Part shown: one piece after another, positions 32,671 through 41,274 of the stretch
Numbering within the stretch: position 1 is the first letter of the stretch
Layout: the number at the start of each line of letters is the position of its first letter
Source of the DNA: Avibacterium paragallinarum
Lineage (GTDB): Bacteria > Pseudomonadota > Gammaproteobacteria > Enterobacterales > Pasteurellaceae
DNA: 64,000 bases
Direction of reading: 5' to 3'
NCBI RefSeq assembly: GCF_900450705.1
Contig: NZ_UGHK01000002.1
Coordinates: 1,368,970 to 1,432,969 of the forward strand
Made by a program: the position numbers and the translations under genes
Notes under the pieces: generated by a model
The model's input: only the letters and a program-made list of their open reading frames with translations
Databases searched by the model: none
Told to the model about the DNA's origin: nothing

Positions 32671-32755
32671 GTTGTTCTGTATTTTCACGTTCAAGGGCTT
32701 TGAGTACGTTTGCGACCTTTAGGCTCTTTTTACGTTGTAGATTTCGTTGACTCAT
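32456..32755 (-). CDS. Small early protein between A and B, 99 aa
   Basis: ATG 32755 (MSQRNLQRKKSLKVANVLKA) with AGGAGA six bases upstream, 15 bases after the A stop. A charged coiled coil (LERENTEQLNQAKENEEVVA) forms most of it. Fits an operon position that is occupied by short hypothetical genes in H. influenzae FluMu. Function unknown. Confidence 0.65.
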   Translation of the reverse strand: MSQRNLQRKKSLKVANVLKALERENTEQLNQAKENEEVVAQLERQALSSVARKWELTEQFLADTTLPRSLQVALKDYQAALSIAISRKVKVNRHLLGVF

Positions 32756-32771
32756 CACTTTCTCCTGTTGC

Positions 32772-32799
32772 TTTAATCATCATTTAATAACTGTTTAAA
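32772..32799. repeat. Phased TTTAAT/TTTAAA array at the 3' end of A
   Basis: TTTAAT 32772, TTTAAT 32783, TTTAAA 32794 at exact 11-bp spacing, overlapping the last codons of the transposase gene. Because it is coding, chance from codon use is possible. Confidence 0.4.
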
Positions 32800-34767
32800 C
32801 TTCGCTACACCTTTGGCAAATCCGTTTTCGGTAGGGGGATCGTCATCCACCACCCAATCCATTTCTTCGACTTTGCGTTGTAAATTCCCCTCGAACATTG
32901 CTAGTCGCTTGACTTTCTTCGGCTCAACTAACTCCGCCTCTGGTACGTCGTCAAAATGCTTGCGGTATTGTTCGTGTTGGTGTTTGTCCATTTTCTCTAG
33001 GGTTTGTACTTGCTTTTTGGTTTGGCGTGCTTCTTGTGCCTCTAAGCGACGTTGCATTGCCGCCCCTTTCATGCTGTCAAAGGCAAGTGGCTTATCACAT
33101 ATCGCATCACACAAATACACGCCATTTAAGTCATACACATACACCGTGCCGTGTAAGTCATCGGGATCAAACCGCACCACCACATAAGGGTATTGCCCGC
33201 CCTGTAAGGCTTCGGCATAGTAGGTGTTTTTCTCGCCGTCTAGGCGGTAGCCTGCTTTGAGGGTAAAACAGCCGTATTTGTCCACTTTGGTGCTTTCGCC
33301 TAACATCATTAATTGGCGTAACTGCTCATCGGTAGGTTTTATCACTTCAACTTGGGCATAATCCCTTGCCCATAACTCATCGGCACTGTAAATGCCTTGC
33401 CCTAGCTCACTTTGGCGTCCTTTCTTGGCGTTCCACTTACGCACACCCTCTTCAACAATTTGTAAAAATGTCGCTTTATCTAAGCCTTTTTTGTATTGGT
33501 AGTTTTCGGGTTTTTCCGTTGGGCTATCCCCCGTAAAAAAGCCTTCGCAACGGCGGTTTCGGTCAATGTAAGCGGGCAATCCATCACGTCTAAACGCACG
33601 CTCAATCGGCTTGGCTCGTCCATTGCCTCGCCCTTTAAATACAAGGGTTCGGATCACTTGGATACCAAGGCGTTCAAACAACCCATCAACCACAATGGCT
33701 TTATTCCGCTTACCTCGTTTGGTTTGGGTGGAGGTTTGCAAATCGGAGGCGGCTCGGGTGTTATCCATTAAAATTTTCTTTGGGATGCCATATTGTTTGA
33801 TTAATCGCAGGGTGGCTTGACGGATTTGATCGCCGTTTTCGCTGTCGTCCACGCAGTACGCCAAAATGCGACGGGTGCGAACATCTTGCCAAAACCACGT
33901 TTTCGGGCGGATAGGGCGAGAGCCGTCCTCATACCAATCCACAAACACGTTATGCTGATAACCATCGCCATTGATAATCTCAAGGGCTTGGAGGTGGGCG
34001 ACGCTACGGCGTTGCGGTTTAACCAACTCACGCAGGGCGTGATCACCGCCTCGCATCAGGGCAATTTGGGCGGGCGTCATCTCTCTGTTAAACTTGCGTT
34101 TTAACGTGTTGAGGCTTGGTACCGCCCAGCCGTTTTCTTCTGCCGCATAACACAGCTCTTCATAGCAAATGGCAAAGTTTGGTTGGGCTTGACGGCAGTA
34201 TTCCCCTAAAAAGAATTGCCACGCAAGCTCGTCAATCTTGGCATAGCGGTTTGTGGTATCACGCTCAACCCTATCTAACAACAACGGCAACCAGTTGCTT
34301 TGTGGGTGATTTTTCACTTTGTACCACCAACGCTTCAGACTTCCACGGCTCACCGCTTCACCTTCTTGCCCCGCAAAATGCTCAACCACCCGATCCATGG
34401 CGTCCATTAATTTAAGGTGCATATCCAACAACCCTTTTAGCTTCATCACCGCATTAAAACGACGTTCAGCACGGCGTTCTTGTTCATTAGTAGCCGAAGC
34501 GAGGACATTCCACGCGCTTTCACTCATTTGCTTTTCAGCCTGTTTTTCCACCGCACTTGGTTTTGGTAAGGTGGTGTTTTTAAGTAAATACTCCGCTTGG
34601 ACTTCTTGGGGGAGGGAGGAGAAGGCGTATTCATACGTTTTCCCTTTTACTCCCTCTCTTTGCCGTTTTTCCCAATTTTCTCGTATAGCTTTTTTGCTAA
34701 TTCCACGATCAGAACTGGGTAAAGATGTCAGCCCTAAAAGTTCTTGAGTAGTTAGCCAAGTTTCCAT
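32773..34767 (-). CDS. A: Mu-type DDE transposase A
   Basis: 664 aa, close in length to MuA (663). N-terminal Mu HTH domain (TTQELLGLTSLPSSDRGISK, 1-60). Catalytic DDE: Asp about 268 (INGDGYQHNVF), Asp about 335 (LMDNTRAAS), Glu about 389 (AKPIERAFR). RPKTWFWQDVRTRRIL and GFFTGDSPTEKPENY are conserved in MuA; the C-terminal region carries the MuB/ClpX-interacting part. It shares WEKRQREGVKGKT with the repressor's DNA-binding domain, as expected if both read the same operator. Confidence 0.95.
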   Translation of the reverse strand: METWLTTQELLGLTSLPSSDRGISKKAIRENWEKRQREGVKGKTYEYAFSSLPQEVQAEYLLKNTTLPKPSAVEKQAEKQMSESAWNVLASATNEQERRAERRFNAVMKLKGLLDMHLKLMDAMDRVVEHFAGQEGEAVSRGSLKRWWYKVKNHPQSNWLPLLLDRVERDTTNRYAKIDELAWQFFLGEYCRQAQPNFAICYEELCYAAEENGWAVPSLNTLKRKFNREMTPAQIALMRGGDHALRELVKPQRRSVAHLQALEIINGDGYQHNVFVDWYEDGSRPIRPKTWFWQDVRTRRILAYCVDDSENGDQIRQATLRLIKQYGIPKKILMDNTRAASDLQTSTQTKRGKRNKAIVVDGLFERLGIQVIRTLVFKGRGNGRAKPIERAFRRDGLPAYIDRNRRCEGFFTGDSPTEKPENYQYKKGLDKATFLQIVEEGVRKWNAKKGRQSELGQGIYSADELWARDYAQVEVIKPTDEQLRQLMMLGESTKVDKYGCFTLKAGYRLDGEKNTYYAEALQGGQYPYVVVRFDPDDLHGTVYVYDLNGVYLCDAICDKPLAFDSMKGAAMQRRLEAQEARQTKKQVQTLEKMDKHQHEQYRKHFDDVPEAELVEPKKVKRLAMFEGNLQRKVEEMDWVVDDDPPTENGFAKGVAKFKQLLNDD

Positions 34768-34784
34768 AAAAATTCCTTACAGAA

Positions 34785-34994
34785 CTAATAGCGTTCTGGC
34801 CATATTTCTTGAACAGGAACGCCAATAAAATCTGCAATAATTTTCTCGCCCTTTGGATACTTTCTATCTAGTGCATTTGCTAATGTTCTAGGATGCAATC
34901 CAGCGTTCACTGATAATTGAGTAAGCGAGCTACCTTTTTCTTTTATAGCGGCAATGATGTATGCTCGATGCATATTCTTTTTACTCTGTTCCAT
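34785..34994 (-). CDS. ner: Ner-like negative regulator
   Basis: 69 aa, Ner/Nlp HTH family: GSSLTQLSVNAGLHPRTLAN (about 18-37), LDRKYPKGEKIIADFIGVPV and IWPERY. Ner represses the early and repressor promoters during lytic growth. First gene of the leftward early operon, divergent from the repressor. Confidence 0.85.
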   Translation of the reverse strand: MEQSKKNMHRAYIIAAIKEKGSSLTQLSVNAGLHPRTLANALDRKYPKGEKIIADFIGVPVQEIWPERY

Positions 34995-35052
34995 TCCGTG
35001 CTATCCTTATGACGTTAATTAATTTAATTGAGTTATGATTGTGAGTAACTGA

Positions 35053-35095
35053 AAGGAACTATACGCTTATTTTGTAAGGAACTCAATAGTTCTTT
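35053..35095 (-). promoter_or_regulatory. Early promoter with overlapping repressor operators
   Basis: On the minus strand TTGAGT (35086-35081), 17 bp, TATAGT (35063-35058) make a good sigma70 promoter for ner-A-B. Operator-like half sites AAGGAACT lie at 35053 and 35076, the latter paired with AGTTCTTT at 35088 as a palindrome over the -35 box. A related palindrome stands at 35159. Confidence 0.65.
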
Positions 35096-35158
35096 TCAAA
35101 AAAATTTAATTATTTTTATTTTCTTTTTAATATCAATAAGTTAAATTCTCACACCAGA

Positions 35159-35176
35159 AAAGAACTTGAGTTCCTT
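35159..35176. promoter_or_regulatory. Repressor operator next to c
   Basis: AAAGAACT-TG-AGTTCCTT (35159-35176), an almost perfect palindrome with the same half site as at 35076-35095. It lies 13 bp before the c start and would allow autoregulation. The separation of operators around the divergent promoters is like Mu O1-O3. Confidence 0.6.
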
Positions 35177-35188
35177 ACTAGGGGTTTT

Positions 35189-35689
35189 ATGAAGAACTCT
35201 CAGGAATGGTTTTCTGTAACAGAATTATTGGAAAAAAAAATAAGCTCATTACCTACGTCTGATAAAGGAATTGTAAAAAAAGCTAGTAGAGAAGGGTGGG
35301 AAAAACGACAAAGAGAGGGAGTAAAAGGAAAAACTTTTGAATATAGTGTCTATACTATGCCATTAGAAGTGCAGACTGCTTTAGGCTTTTCTCAGCGTTT
35401 AACAAAAGAGCCTGATAAATCTATACCACCAAGCCAAGATGACTTGCAAAAACGTATAGATCAACTAGAAAACAAGCTACAAGCCCTAGAAACAAAGGCA
35501 CAAGGCTTTGTTCAGCCTAAACCGCCTGAGGGCTTAACGAATGACGAATGGCAGCTTGTGTGTGCGTTTAGGCGGTGTAATAAAGATAGACAAGTTGGTT
35601 TGTTGGCAACAGCCGAAGCGTTAGCAGCTCAGACAGAAAAGGAACAAAAAGAGAGCCTGGCCGCCCTTGAGGTTCGTGCCGTAGCCTAA
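35189..35689 (+). CDS. c: Mu-type repressor c
   Basis: 166 aa. N-terminal about 70 residues are the Mu HTH DNA-binding domain (EWFSVTELLEKKISSLPTSD, WEKRQREGVKGKT), almost the same as in the transposase; this is how Mu repressor and MuA share the internal activating sequence. A coiled coil follows (QKRIDQLENKLQALETKAQ, about 90-108). The C-terminal tail may carry a ClpX-sensitive degradation signal, as in Mu; not verifiable here. Keeps the prophage silent. AGGGG precedes ATG. Confidence 0.9.
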   Translation: MKNSQEWFSVTELLEKKISSLPTSDKGIVKKASREGWEKRQREGVKGKTFEYSVYTMPLEVQTALGFSQRLTKEPDKSIPPSQDDLQKRIDQLENKLQALETKAQGFVQPKPPEGLTNDEWQLVCAFRRCNKDRQVGLLATAEALAAQTEKEQKESLAALEVRAVA

Positions 35690-35712
35690 GGTTTCAGACA
35701 AAAAGCCATCTA

Positions 35713-35742
35713 AGGTGCTTATTTTTGAATTTTTAAGCACCT
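35713..35742 (+). terminator. Hairpin downstream of c
   Basis: AGGTGCTTA (35713-35721) pairs with TAAGCACCT (35734-35742). No long T-run follows, so termination is likely but not certain. Confidence 0.5.
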
Positions 35743-35820
35743 AGTGAATTGATAATAAAAAGGTTTTATTGAAACTGTCAAGATAGATAACGATTGATTG
35801 ATGAAAGGCTAAACAATGAA

Positions 35821-35847
35821 TTTAAACGCCATTTAAACGCTTTTAAA
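35821..35847. repeat. Phased TTTAAA array near the left end
   Basis: TTTAAA at 35821, 35832 and 35842 (11, 10 bp), with CGCC and CGCT spacers like the right-end array at 280-307. The two prophage ends thus carry similar arrays. Confidence 0.65.
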
Positions 35848-35869
35848 TTTGGATCGGAATTTCTCACTT

Positions 35870-36045
35870 TATGTGATTGAAACGGCTCTAATCAGCTAAT
35901 TTTTCTCATTTTCTCATCTTTAAATTTCCCTCAATAAAAAAGGGGCTAAACTCTCTTAACCCCTTATTCTATAAGACTTCTGACCCACTTAATTCCGTTT
36001 AATTCAACATAAGTCCTAATTTCTTACTTTGTGTGGATGTTCTCA
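35870..36045. other. Prophage left terminus with MuA-type sites
   Basis: Reading leftward from 36045: TGAGAACATCCACAC, then AAGTAAGAAATTAGG (36030-36016). Further in are AATGAGAAAAATTAGC and GATGAGAAAATG (about 35925-35900) and AAGTGAGAAATTCC (about 35871-35857). These TRAGAAA cores match those at the right end. CATCCACA is shared by both termini. A hairpin AGGGGcTAA/TTAaCCCCT (35941-35964) lies between sites. Confidence 0.6.
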
Positions 36046-36177
36046 ATGAGCAATAAAGAAGTCTATTTTATTCCTATTTAGTATTTTTAAGTTATTTGAT
36101 AGACATTTTGAGAAAAGATCAGGATTTGAGACATCACAATGATTAATAAAATATTTGATTGAATTTGATTCTTTCAT

Positions 36178-36990
36178 TTGAGATCTCACATAATCAATAA
36201 TAGAATCATTTATAAATTTTTGTCATACCCTGAAAATATTCAGGAGAAAGATGAATTATGGAGTAAATATAAGAATAAATTATTTGATTTGAAGAAGTTA
36301 GGGATTGCACCAGCTTATACACTACTGTTATTTTTATTTGAGAAGTACTCTCAACAAAATTTTGCCAATTTACTGGATTATATTGAGAAATGGTTTATGA
36401 TTCGCCATTTGACAGATAGTCCAGCAACCAATCGTTTAGATGAAATTTTTATTCGGGCAACGGAAACGCAACATAACAAATATAATGAAAAAAGTTTGTT
36501 TGATGAATTACAAAAAGAATTACCTTCACAAGAAAGAATTAAAGAGGCATTGCTAAGTAAATCCTTATATGAAGATAATCCAGCCTTAATACGTTATATT
36601 TTAATCTATTTGGAGCAACAAAACCGTACAGCAGAAAATAAAGTAGATTTTTGGGCAGTTAATCAAAAAGGAAAAGCAATTTGGTCAGTGGAGCATATTT
36701 ATCCGCAAAATCCCAAAGAAGGTGAATGGAATGAGGATTGTAAATACGGATTGCATTCTTTAGGAAATCTGACTTTATCCGCTTATAACAGCAATTTATC
36801 TAACAAATCATTTGATAAAAAGGCGGAAGATAAAGATAAAAAGGACAATATTATTGGTTTTAAGAGTGGTAATGTAAAAATTAATGATTATTTACGTAAT
36901 AAAGATAAATGGTGTCTTGAGTATATTGAAGAGCGTGGTAATCAATTAAGAGAAATATTTTTAGAATATATTAACTCAGTATATTTGTAA
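36178..36990 (+). pseudogene. GmrSD-type restriction protein, 3' fragment (DUF1524 HNH)
   Basis: 270 codons from TTG 36178. SVEHIYPQNPKEGEW (about 170-184) and LHSLGNLTLSAYNSNLSNKS (about 193-212) with DKKAEDK are the DUF1524 His-Me/HNH nuclease motif of GmrSD type IV restriction enzymes that attack modified DNA. The N-terminal DUF262 NTPase domain is absent, and the fragment begins about 130 bp from the prophage left end. 36046-36177 has no clear remnant of it (only a short ATG frame of 11 codons). Probably inactive. Confidence 0.75.
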
Positions 36991-37009
36991 TTTAATAAGA
37001 TATTATAAA

Positions 37010-37035
37010 ATGCCGCCTGAAAGTTCAGACGGCAT
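37010..37035 (+). terminator. Terminator built from paired Neisseria-type uptake sequences
   Basis: ATGCCGCCTGAA (37010-37021) and TTCAGACGGCAT (37024-37035). The second is the exact reverse complement of the Neisseria 12-mer uptake sequence ATGCCGTCTGAA; the first differs at one base. The stem is followed by TTTTCATTT. Such inverted uptake sequences serve as terminators in Neisseria. Confidence 0.75.
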
Positions 37036-37121
37036 TTTCATTTAATAGACTCTCATAATACCAGTTTAAATAAAAGCTCGCTAAACTCTTGAACAAAATT
37101 CAACAATCACAACACAACACA

Positions 37122-37473
37122 ATGAATAATCTAAACGAACTCAAATATTTTTTAATCGCCGCACAAGCAGGGAGTTTCACCAAAGCGGCGGCACAGTTGG
37201 GCGTATACACCTCCGCACTCAGCCATTCCATACGCAAATTGGAAGAAGAATTAAAAATCAAATTGATCAACAGCACCACCCACAGCATAGCCACCACCGA
37301 AGCAGGTGAGCAATTATTCATTTATGCTCTTATGGGAAAAATTCGACAGCTTTATGCGACGCTATCCCGAAGTAAAGCTGGAACTCACCAGCGATATGAA
37401 ATTCACCGACATTATCACAGGGCGATTTAATGCAGGCATACGGCTTGGCGAAAGCCTCGAACAAGATCGATAA
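37122..37473 (+). pseudogene. LysR-family regulator remnant
   Basis: From ATG 37122 (MNNLNELKYFLIAAQAGSFT) the HTH is intact up to TEAGEQLF. Then about 40 codons are missing compared with the intact paralog at 48408, the frame changes, and WEKFDSFMRRYPEVKLELTS, then DMKFTDIITGRFNAGIRLGE can be read to a TAA at 37471, where the effector domain breaks off. An internal deletion plus a 3' truncation. It lies beside the hydrolase gene at 37510 as the intact LysR genes lie near theirs. Confidence 0.75.
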
Positions 37474-37509
37474 TGTCGCCTAAGCACTAGACGACATTGA
37501 ATTACCCCC

Positions 37510-38623
37510 TTATTTATCCAATCCGTTTTCTTTTAGCCACTCCGCCAAATGTTCAGCCACTTGCTGATTATTGGTGTCCGACATTAAGAAATGGGTGTTG
37601 CCGTGAATGTCCACTTTCGGCAATTCCACCACGCTCACCTTGCCGCCGTGTTGGTTCACCACTTTTGCCCACTGCTTCGCCAGTTGCAAACGGGCATACC
37701 ACTGCTCGCCGCCTTGCGTGCCGTCTAAATGGTCGGGGATAAAATCGCCAAAATAAATCACAATTGGTAGCTTGGTAAGGCGTTCAAATTGGGCTTTGCT
37801 GACCTTCATCGGTGCAACATCGCCAAATTGGCTGGTTTGTGTAGGCGGCACTTCACCCTCTGGGAACGGAAACGAACCTGGTTCAACGGCGATGATGCCT
37901 TTCACCTTGTCGCTTTGCATGGCGGTTGTCCAGCCGATCACGCCACCAGCGGAGTGGGTAACAAATACGCCTTGCCCTGTTTTGTCGAACAATTTCACCA
38001 TACTATCGGTGATCACGCCCACATCAAACGCCCCTGTATCGGGTGTCATTTGGCGGAAAAATTGGTCTTGGCTGGCGGCATCTTTCGGGAACGCCACGCC
38101 TTTATTCATATTCGGATAAACACCGATACGGAACTGGGCATACCAAAATTGATCGTCAGGCACGGCAGGCAAGTTGGCGGCGACCGTGCTTTGCCCTGCT
38201 TGCCCGCGTCTTGGTTGGTCGATCAAATAAATCGGGTAACCTTTGCGTAAAAAAAATCGTATCGAAGCCCTCACGGCCATCTGGCGTGGTTTGCCACGTA
38301 CGTGCCGACTGCCCATAGCCGTGCAAAAACACCAGCGGATAAGGCTTGGCATTTACCGGAATTTGGTAAAATACACTGGCGTGATCGCCGTGCAAGGTTT
38401 GCCCACCAGCGGCGATGGAGGCGTTATACACGTCCCAAAACGGATTACTGCTTTTGCCCTTAATCGCCTCAGGCACGGGCGTGTATTGCCCAACACTGGT
38501 TTTCACCGTACCGCCCACAGCAAAACTGCCTTGCTTTTCAATGGTGATCGGGCTGGCAAAGGCTTGGCTTGCCAGCAAAGAAACCGCCGCCAAGACAGTG
38601 AATTTTTGACGAATGGATAGCAT
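37510..38623 (-). pseudogene. Secreted alpha/beta hydrolase, frameshifted at a T8 tract
   Basis: Signal peptide MLSIRQKFTVLAAVSLLASQ; the frame continues to GREGFDTIFF, where a run of eight T (coding strand; A8 at 38249-38256) shifts it. The other frame continues LRKGYPIYLIDQPRRGQAGQ to the stop at 37510. The paralog at 46113 reads GREGFNTLFLRKGYS without a shift. Nucleophile region VTHSAGGVIGW and late His in DIHGNTHFLM are present, so one base would restore about 370 aa. True pseudogene, phase-variable gene or assembly error are all possible. Confidence 0.75.
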
Positions 38624-38925
38624 AATTTTTCCTTATTAATGATGAATGTAAATGATAGGGGATAGGATAGCAGAATGGACTTACTTTGATTAGCGAAGAA
38701 TATGGGATAGGGTGTTGAATAATATTCAATAATAGGCGACGAGAACCCTAATGCTGTCTGAAAAAGGAATGAGGAAATGTTTTTGATTCGGTATTGAAAT
38801 GAATGTGAAAGGCGGAGGGGCTGATTGAAAACAGGAGGCAGATGGCATAAAAACAGCGTAAAAACGCACTGCACTTTAAGCCAAACGCCTAAAGCACGGT
38901 GCATTATCAAGCCACTTTTTACAAC
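38624..38925. other. Intergenic region of 302 bp
   Basis: Between two secreted hydrolase genes on the minus strand. Contains an imperfect Neisseria uptake sequence ATGCTGTCTGAA (38751-38762, one mismatch) and AT-rich promoter-like sequence for the hydrolase at 38623. No gene seen. Confidence 0.5.
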
Positions 38926-40051
38926 TTATAAATGCTTTTTAAAGAAATCGGCGAAGGTGTCGAAAGGGATTTTGCCTGCTTGGTTGTCGTAGAGATCAAC
39001 GTGGGTGGCGTTTGGCACGATCACCAATTCTTTATTTGGGTTGTCGCCTGCGGCTTGGTAGGCTTCTTCTGCCATATAGCGTGAATGGGCATTTTCGCCT
39101 GTTACGATCAGCATTGGGCGAGGGGATATTTCGCTGATGTAGCTATCATTGGAATGTTCACGAAAGATAAGGGCATGGTGGCTGTCTACGCGGTGGTGGA
39201 GTTAATGGAACGTGGGTGGTAGCCGCGTTGGGTTTTGTAGAAGTTGTGGAACTGTGCCAATACGGGGTTGGCGTTTGCGGGCAGTTCGTCAGGTAGCCCT
39301 TGTTGGATTGGCACAACGTTGTTATTTGGATCTAACACCACTTCGTGTAAGCCGATGGCACGCTCACCGCTTTCGGCATCTGCCCAGCGTAGGTTGTTGA
39401 GGTAGGTTTTCACGATTTGGCGTTGTTCTGGGGTATAGCCATTTTTTTGGTCGCCCACGCCCCAGCCGATGGATCGGCTCATATCATACATTACGCTGGT
39501 GGCACGGCTTTGACGCGGGTATCCATTGCGGCATCGTTTAATGCCATTCCGCCTAAACCGCAAATGCCTAATACGCCAAGTCGGTTGCGATCGACAAAGT
39601 TTTGCAAGCCGAGATAGTCTAAGGCGGCGCTGAAATCTTCGGTGTTCACGTCAGGGGAAGCCATATTGCGTGGTGTGCCGCCACTTTCGCCCGTGTAGGA
39701 AGGGTCAAAGGCAAGGGTTACAAAGCCACGTTCGGCAAGGGTTTGGGCGTATAGCCCTGAGGTTTGTTCTTTCACTGCACCAAATGGGCCGCTCACGGCG
39801 ATGGCAGGCAGTTTACCTTTGGCGTTTTTCGGGATATACAAATCGCCCACGAGGGTAATGCCAAAGCGGTTTTTGAAGCGAACTTTGTGGTGTTCCACTT
39901 GATTGGATTGCGGGAAAATTTTGTCCCATTGTTGAGTCATATTCAGGCTTTCTACGCCTTTCATTGGGGTGAGGGTTACCTCTGCCATTGCTGGGCCTCC
40001 TAATAAAGTTGTGCTTAAAAATAAGGCGGTAAATAAGGGTTTGAGTTTCAT
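38926..40051 (-). pseudogene. Secreted alpha/beta hydrolase (dienelactone-hydrolase-like), multiply broken
   Basis: Signal peptide MKLKPLFTALFLSTTLLGGP; GDLYIPKNAKGKLPAIAV, GVLGICGLGGMALNDAAMDT (nucleophile Cys/Gly elbow) follow. A one-base loss near 39525 shifts the frame (VKAV|ATSVMYDMSRSIGW). A TAG replaces an expected Trp at about 39186, and another one-base loss near 39155 precedes PMLIVTGENAHSRYM and VPNATHVDLYDN. Three separate lesions show advanced decay. The divergent LysR at 40151 presumably controlled it. Confidence 0.8.
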
Positions 40052-40150
40052 TGTGGTTCTCCATTAATTGAATGACCACTATTGTAAAGATTAATAATTC
40101 AATGATAATAGGCTAAAATCATCATAAACTATGAACCACAGGTTAAGAAT

Positions 40151-41044
40151 ATGGACAAAATCAATTACAACGACCTCTACGCCTTTTACCAAGTCGCCCA
40201 GCACCAAAGCTTCAGCCAAGCCGCCAACAAACTCGGCATTTCCGCCCCTGCCTTAAGCAAAACCATACGCCAGCTCGAAGCCCGATTAGGTGTGCAACTG
40301 CTGCACCGCACCACTCGCAGCGTATCCCTCACCCAAGCAGGGCAACAGTTTTATCAACAAGCCGAACGCAGTTTCAACCGCCTCAACCAAGGACTAGCCC
40401 AGCTTGAACACTACCGCCAATCGCCCCGTGGTGTGGTGAGGATTAATTGTGCTAACCACCCCATCGAATGGCTACTGCTCCCCAAACTCGCTCCACTGCA
40501 ACGGCTTTACCCCGACATCATCATCGAAGCCATTAGCGACAGCCGTTTTATCGACATCGTCAAAGATGGCTTTGACGCAGGCATACGGCTTGGTGACGAT
40601 GTGGCAGAAGATATGATCGCCGTGAAAATCAGCGAACCGCTAAAAATGGCAGTAGTCGCCAGCCCAGGCTATCTAGCACAGCACGGCATACCGCAACACC
40701 CCAGCGAACTGGCACAACATTCGTGCATCGGCTACCGTATGCTCAGCAGCGGCACGCTTTACCCTTGGACATTCCAACACAACGGCGAAACCCACCAACT
40801 CACCCCACAAGCAAAATGGATTTTCAGCGATGATTACCCCGCTCGCACCGCCGCCAAAATGGGGCTAGGGCTGGCATACCTGCCCGAAAGTATGGTGGAA
40901 CAAGACATCGCACGCGTTGAACTCATCGCCCTGTTCCCCAACCAACCCCCAACCCTGCCTGCGTTTTATCTCTATTACCCCAGCCGCCACATCTCCCCCG
41001 CCCTAAGAGTGGTGGTGGATTACTTACGCCTAACGAATGGGTGA
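40151..41044 (+). CDS. LysR-family transcriptional regulator
   Basis: 297 aa. N-terminal winged HTH (FSQAANKLGISAPALSKTIR, about 20-39; LLHRTTRSVSLTQAGQQFY) and a substrate-binding domain (DIVKDGFDAGIRLGDDVAED). Belongs to the CrgA/DsdC-like group that often controls a divergent gene; here the divergent neighbour is the decayed hydrolase. Notably GC-rich in third positions compared with the LysR at 48408, pointing to a different origin. Confidence 0.85.
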   Translation: MDKINYNDLYAFYQVAQHQSFSQAANKLGISAPALSKTIRQLEARLGVQLLHRTTRSVSLTQAGQQFYQQAERSFNRLNQGLAQLEHYRQSPRGVVRINCANHPIEWLLLPKLAPLQRLYPDIIIEAISDSRFIDIVKDGFDAGIRLGDDVAEDMIAVKISEPLKMAVVASPGYLAQHGIPQHPSELAQHSCIGYRMLSSGTLYPWTFQHNGETHQLTPQAKWIFSDDYPARTAAKMGLGLAYLPESMVEQDIARVELIALFPNQPPTLPAFYLYYPSRHISPALRVVVDYLRLTNG

Positions 41045-41104
41045 TGGGGGAAAAGTGCGGTGGTTTAAAAACCCGTTTTTTGGTTTGTGAGAAAAAAGAA
41101 AGAG

Positions 41105-41136
41105 AGGCTGTCTGAAAACAGGTTTTTCAGATGGCG
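41105..41136 (+). terminator. Terminator from inverted uptake-sequence-like arms
   Basis: AGGCTGTCTGAAAA (41105-41118) and TTTTCAGATGGC (41125-41136) pair with G-T wobbles. The first arm is one base from Neisseriaceae uptake dialects. An AAGTGCGGT site lies just upstream at 41053 and an inverse copy near 41160, so both uptake codes meet here. Confidence 0.55.
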
Positions 41137-41274
41137 TAAAAAACAGCGTAAAAAACCACCGCACTTTCCTTATATTGTTGAAAATTATTCACAAGCCTAT
41201 TTTGTTTTTGCCCACTAATTCTTTACTTGGCTTTTTCTTATAATGCGTTCCTCAATAATAACGAGGACGAAACA

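Larger units (their letters stand above)
197..36045. mobile_element. Mu-like transposable prophage (about 35.8 kb)
   Basis: Bounded on the right-end side by TGAAGCCGTCCGCGAAAAAT at 197, which closely resembles the Mu right terminus, and on the left (c) end by TGAGAACATCCACAC read leftward from 36045. Both ends carry TGAGAAA-like repeats at about 19-20 bp from the terminal TG, as expected of MuA binding sites. The gene order is Mu-like: c, ner, A, B, gam, gp16, mor, lysis, head, sheath tail, com and a modification gene. The baseplate genes are P2-like rather than Mu-like. No invertible G segment or gin is present. The flanks (ATGGC at 192-196; ATGAG at 36046-36050) are not a perfect 5-bp duplication. 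All essential genes appear intact. Confidence 0.9.

Noticed and set aside
192-36050. Perfect 5-bp target duplication around the prophage
   Set aside because: ATGGC on one side, ATGAG on the other; only three of five bases match, so it is treated as a rearranged junction.
37772-38318. Plus-strand frames of 90-150 aa across the hydrolase gene
   Set aside because: They are antisense to a gene with signal peptide and catalytic motifs and have no own start signals.
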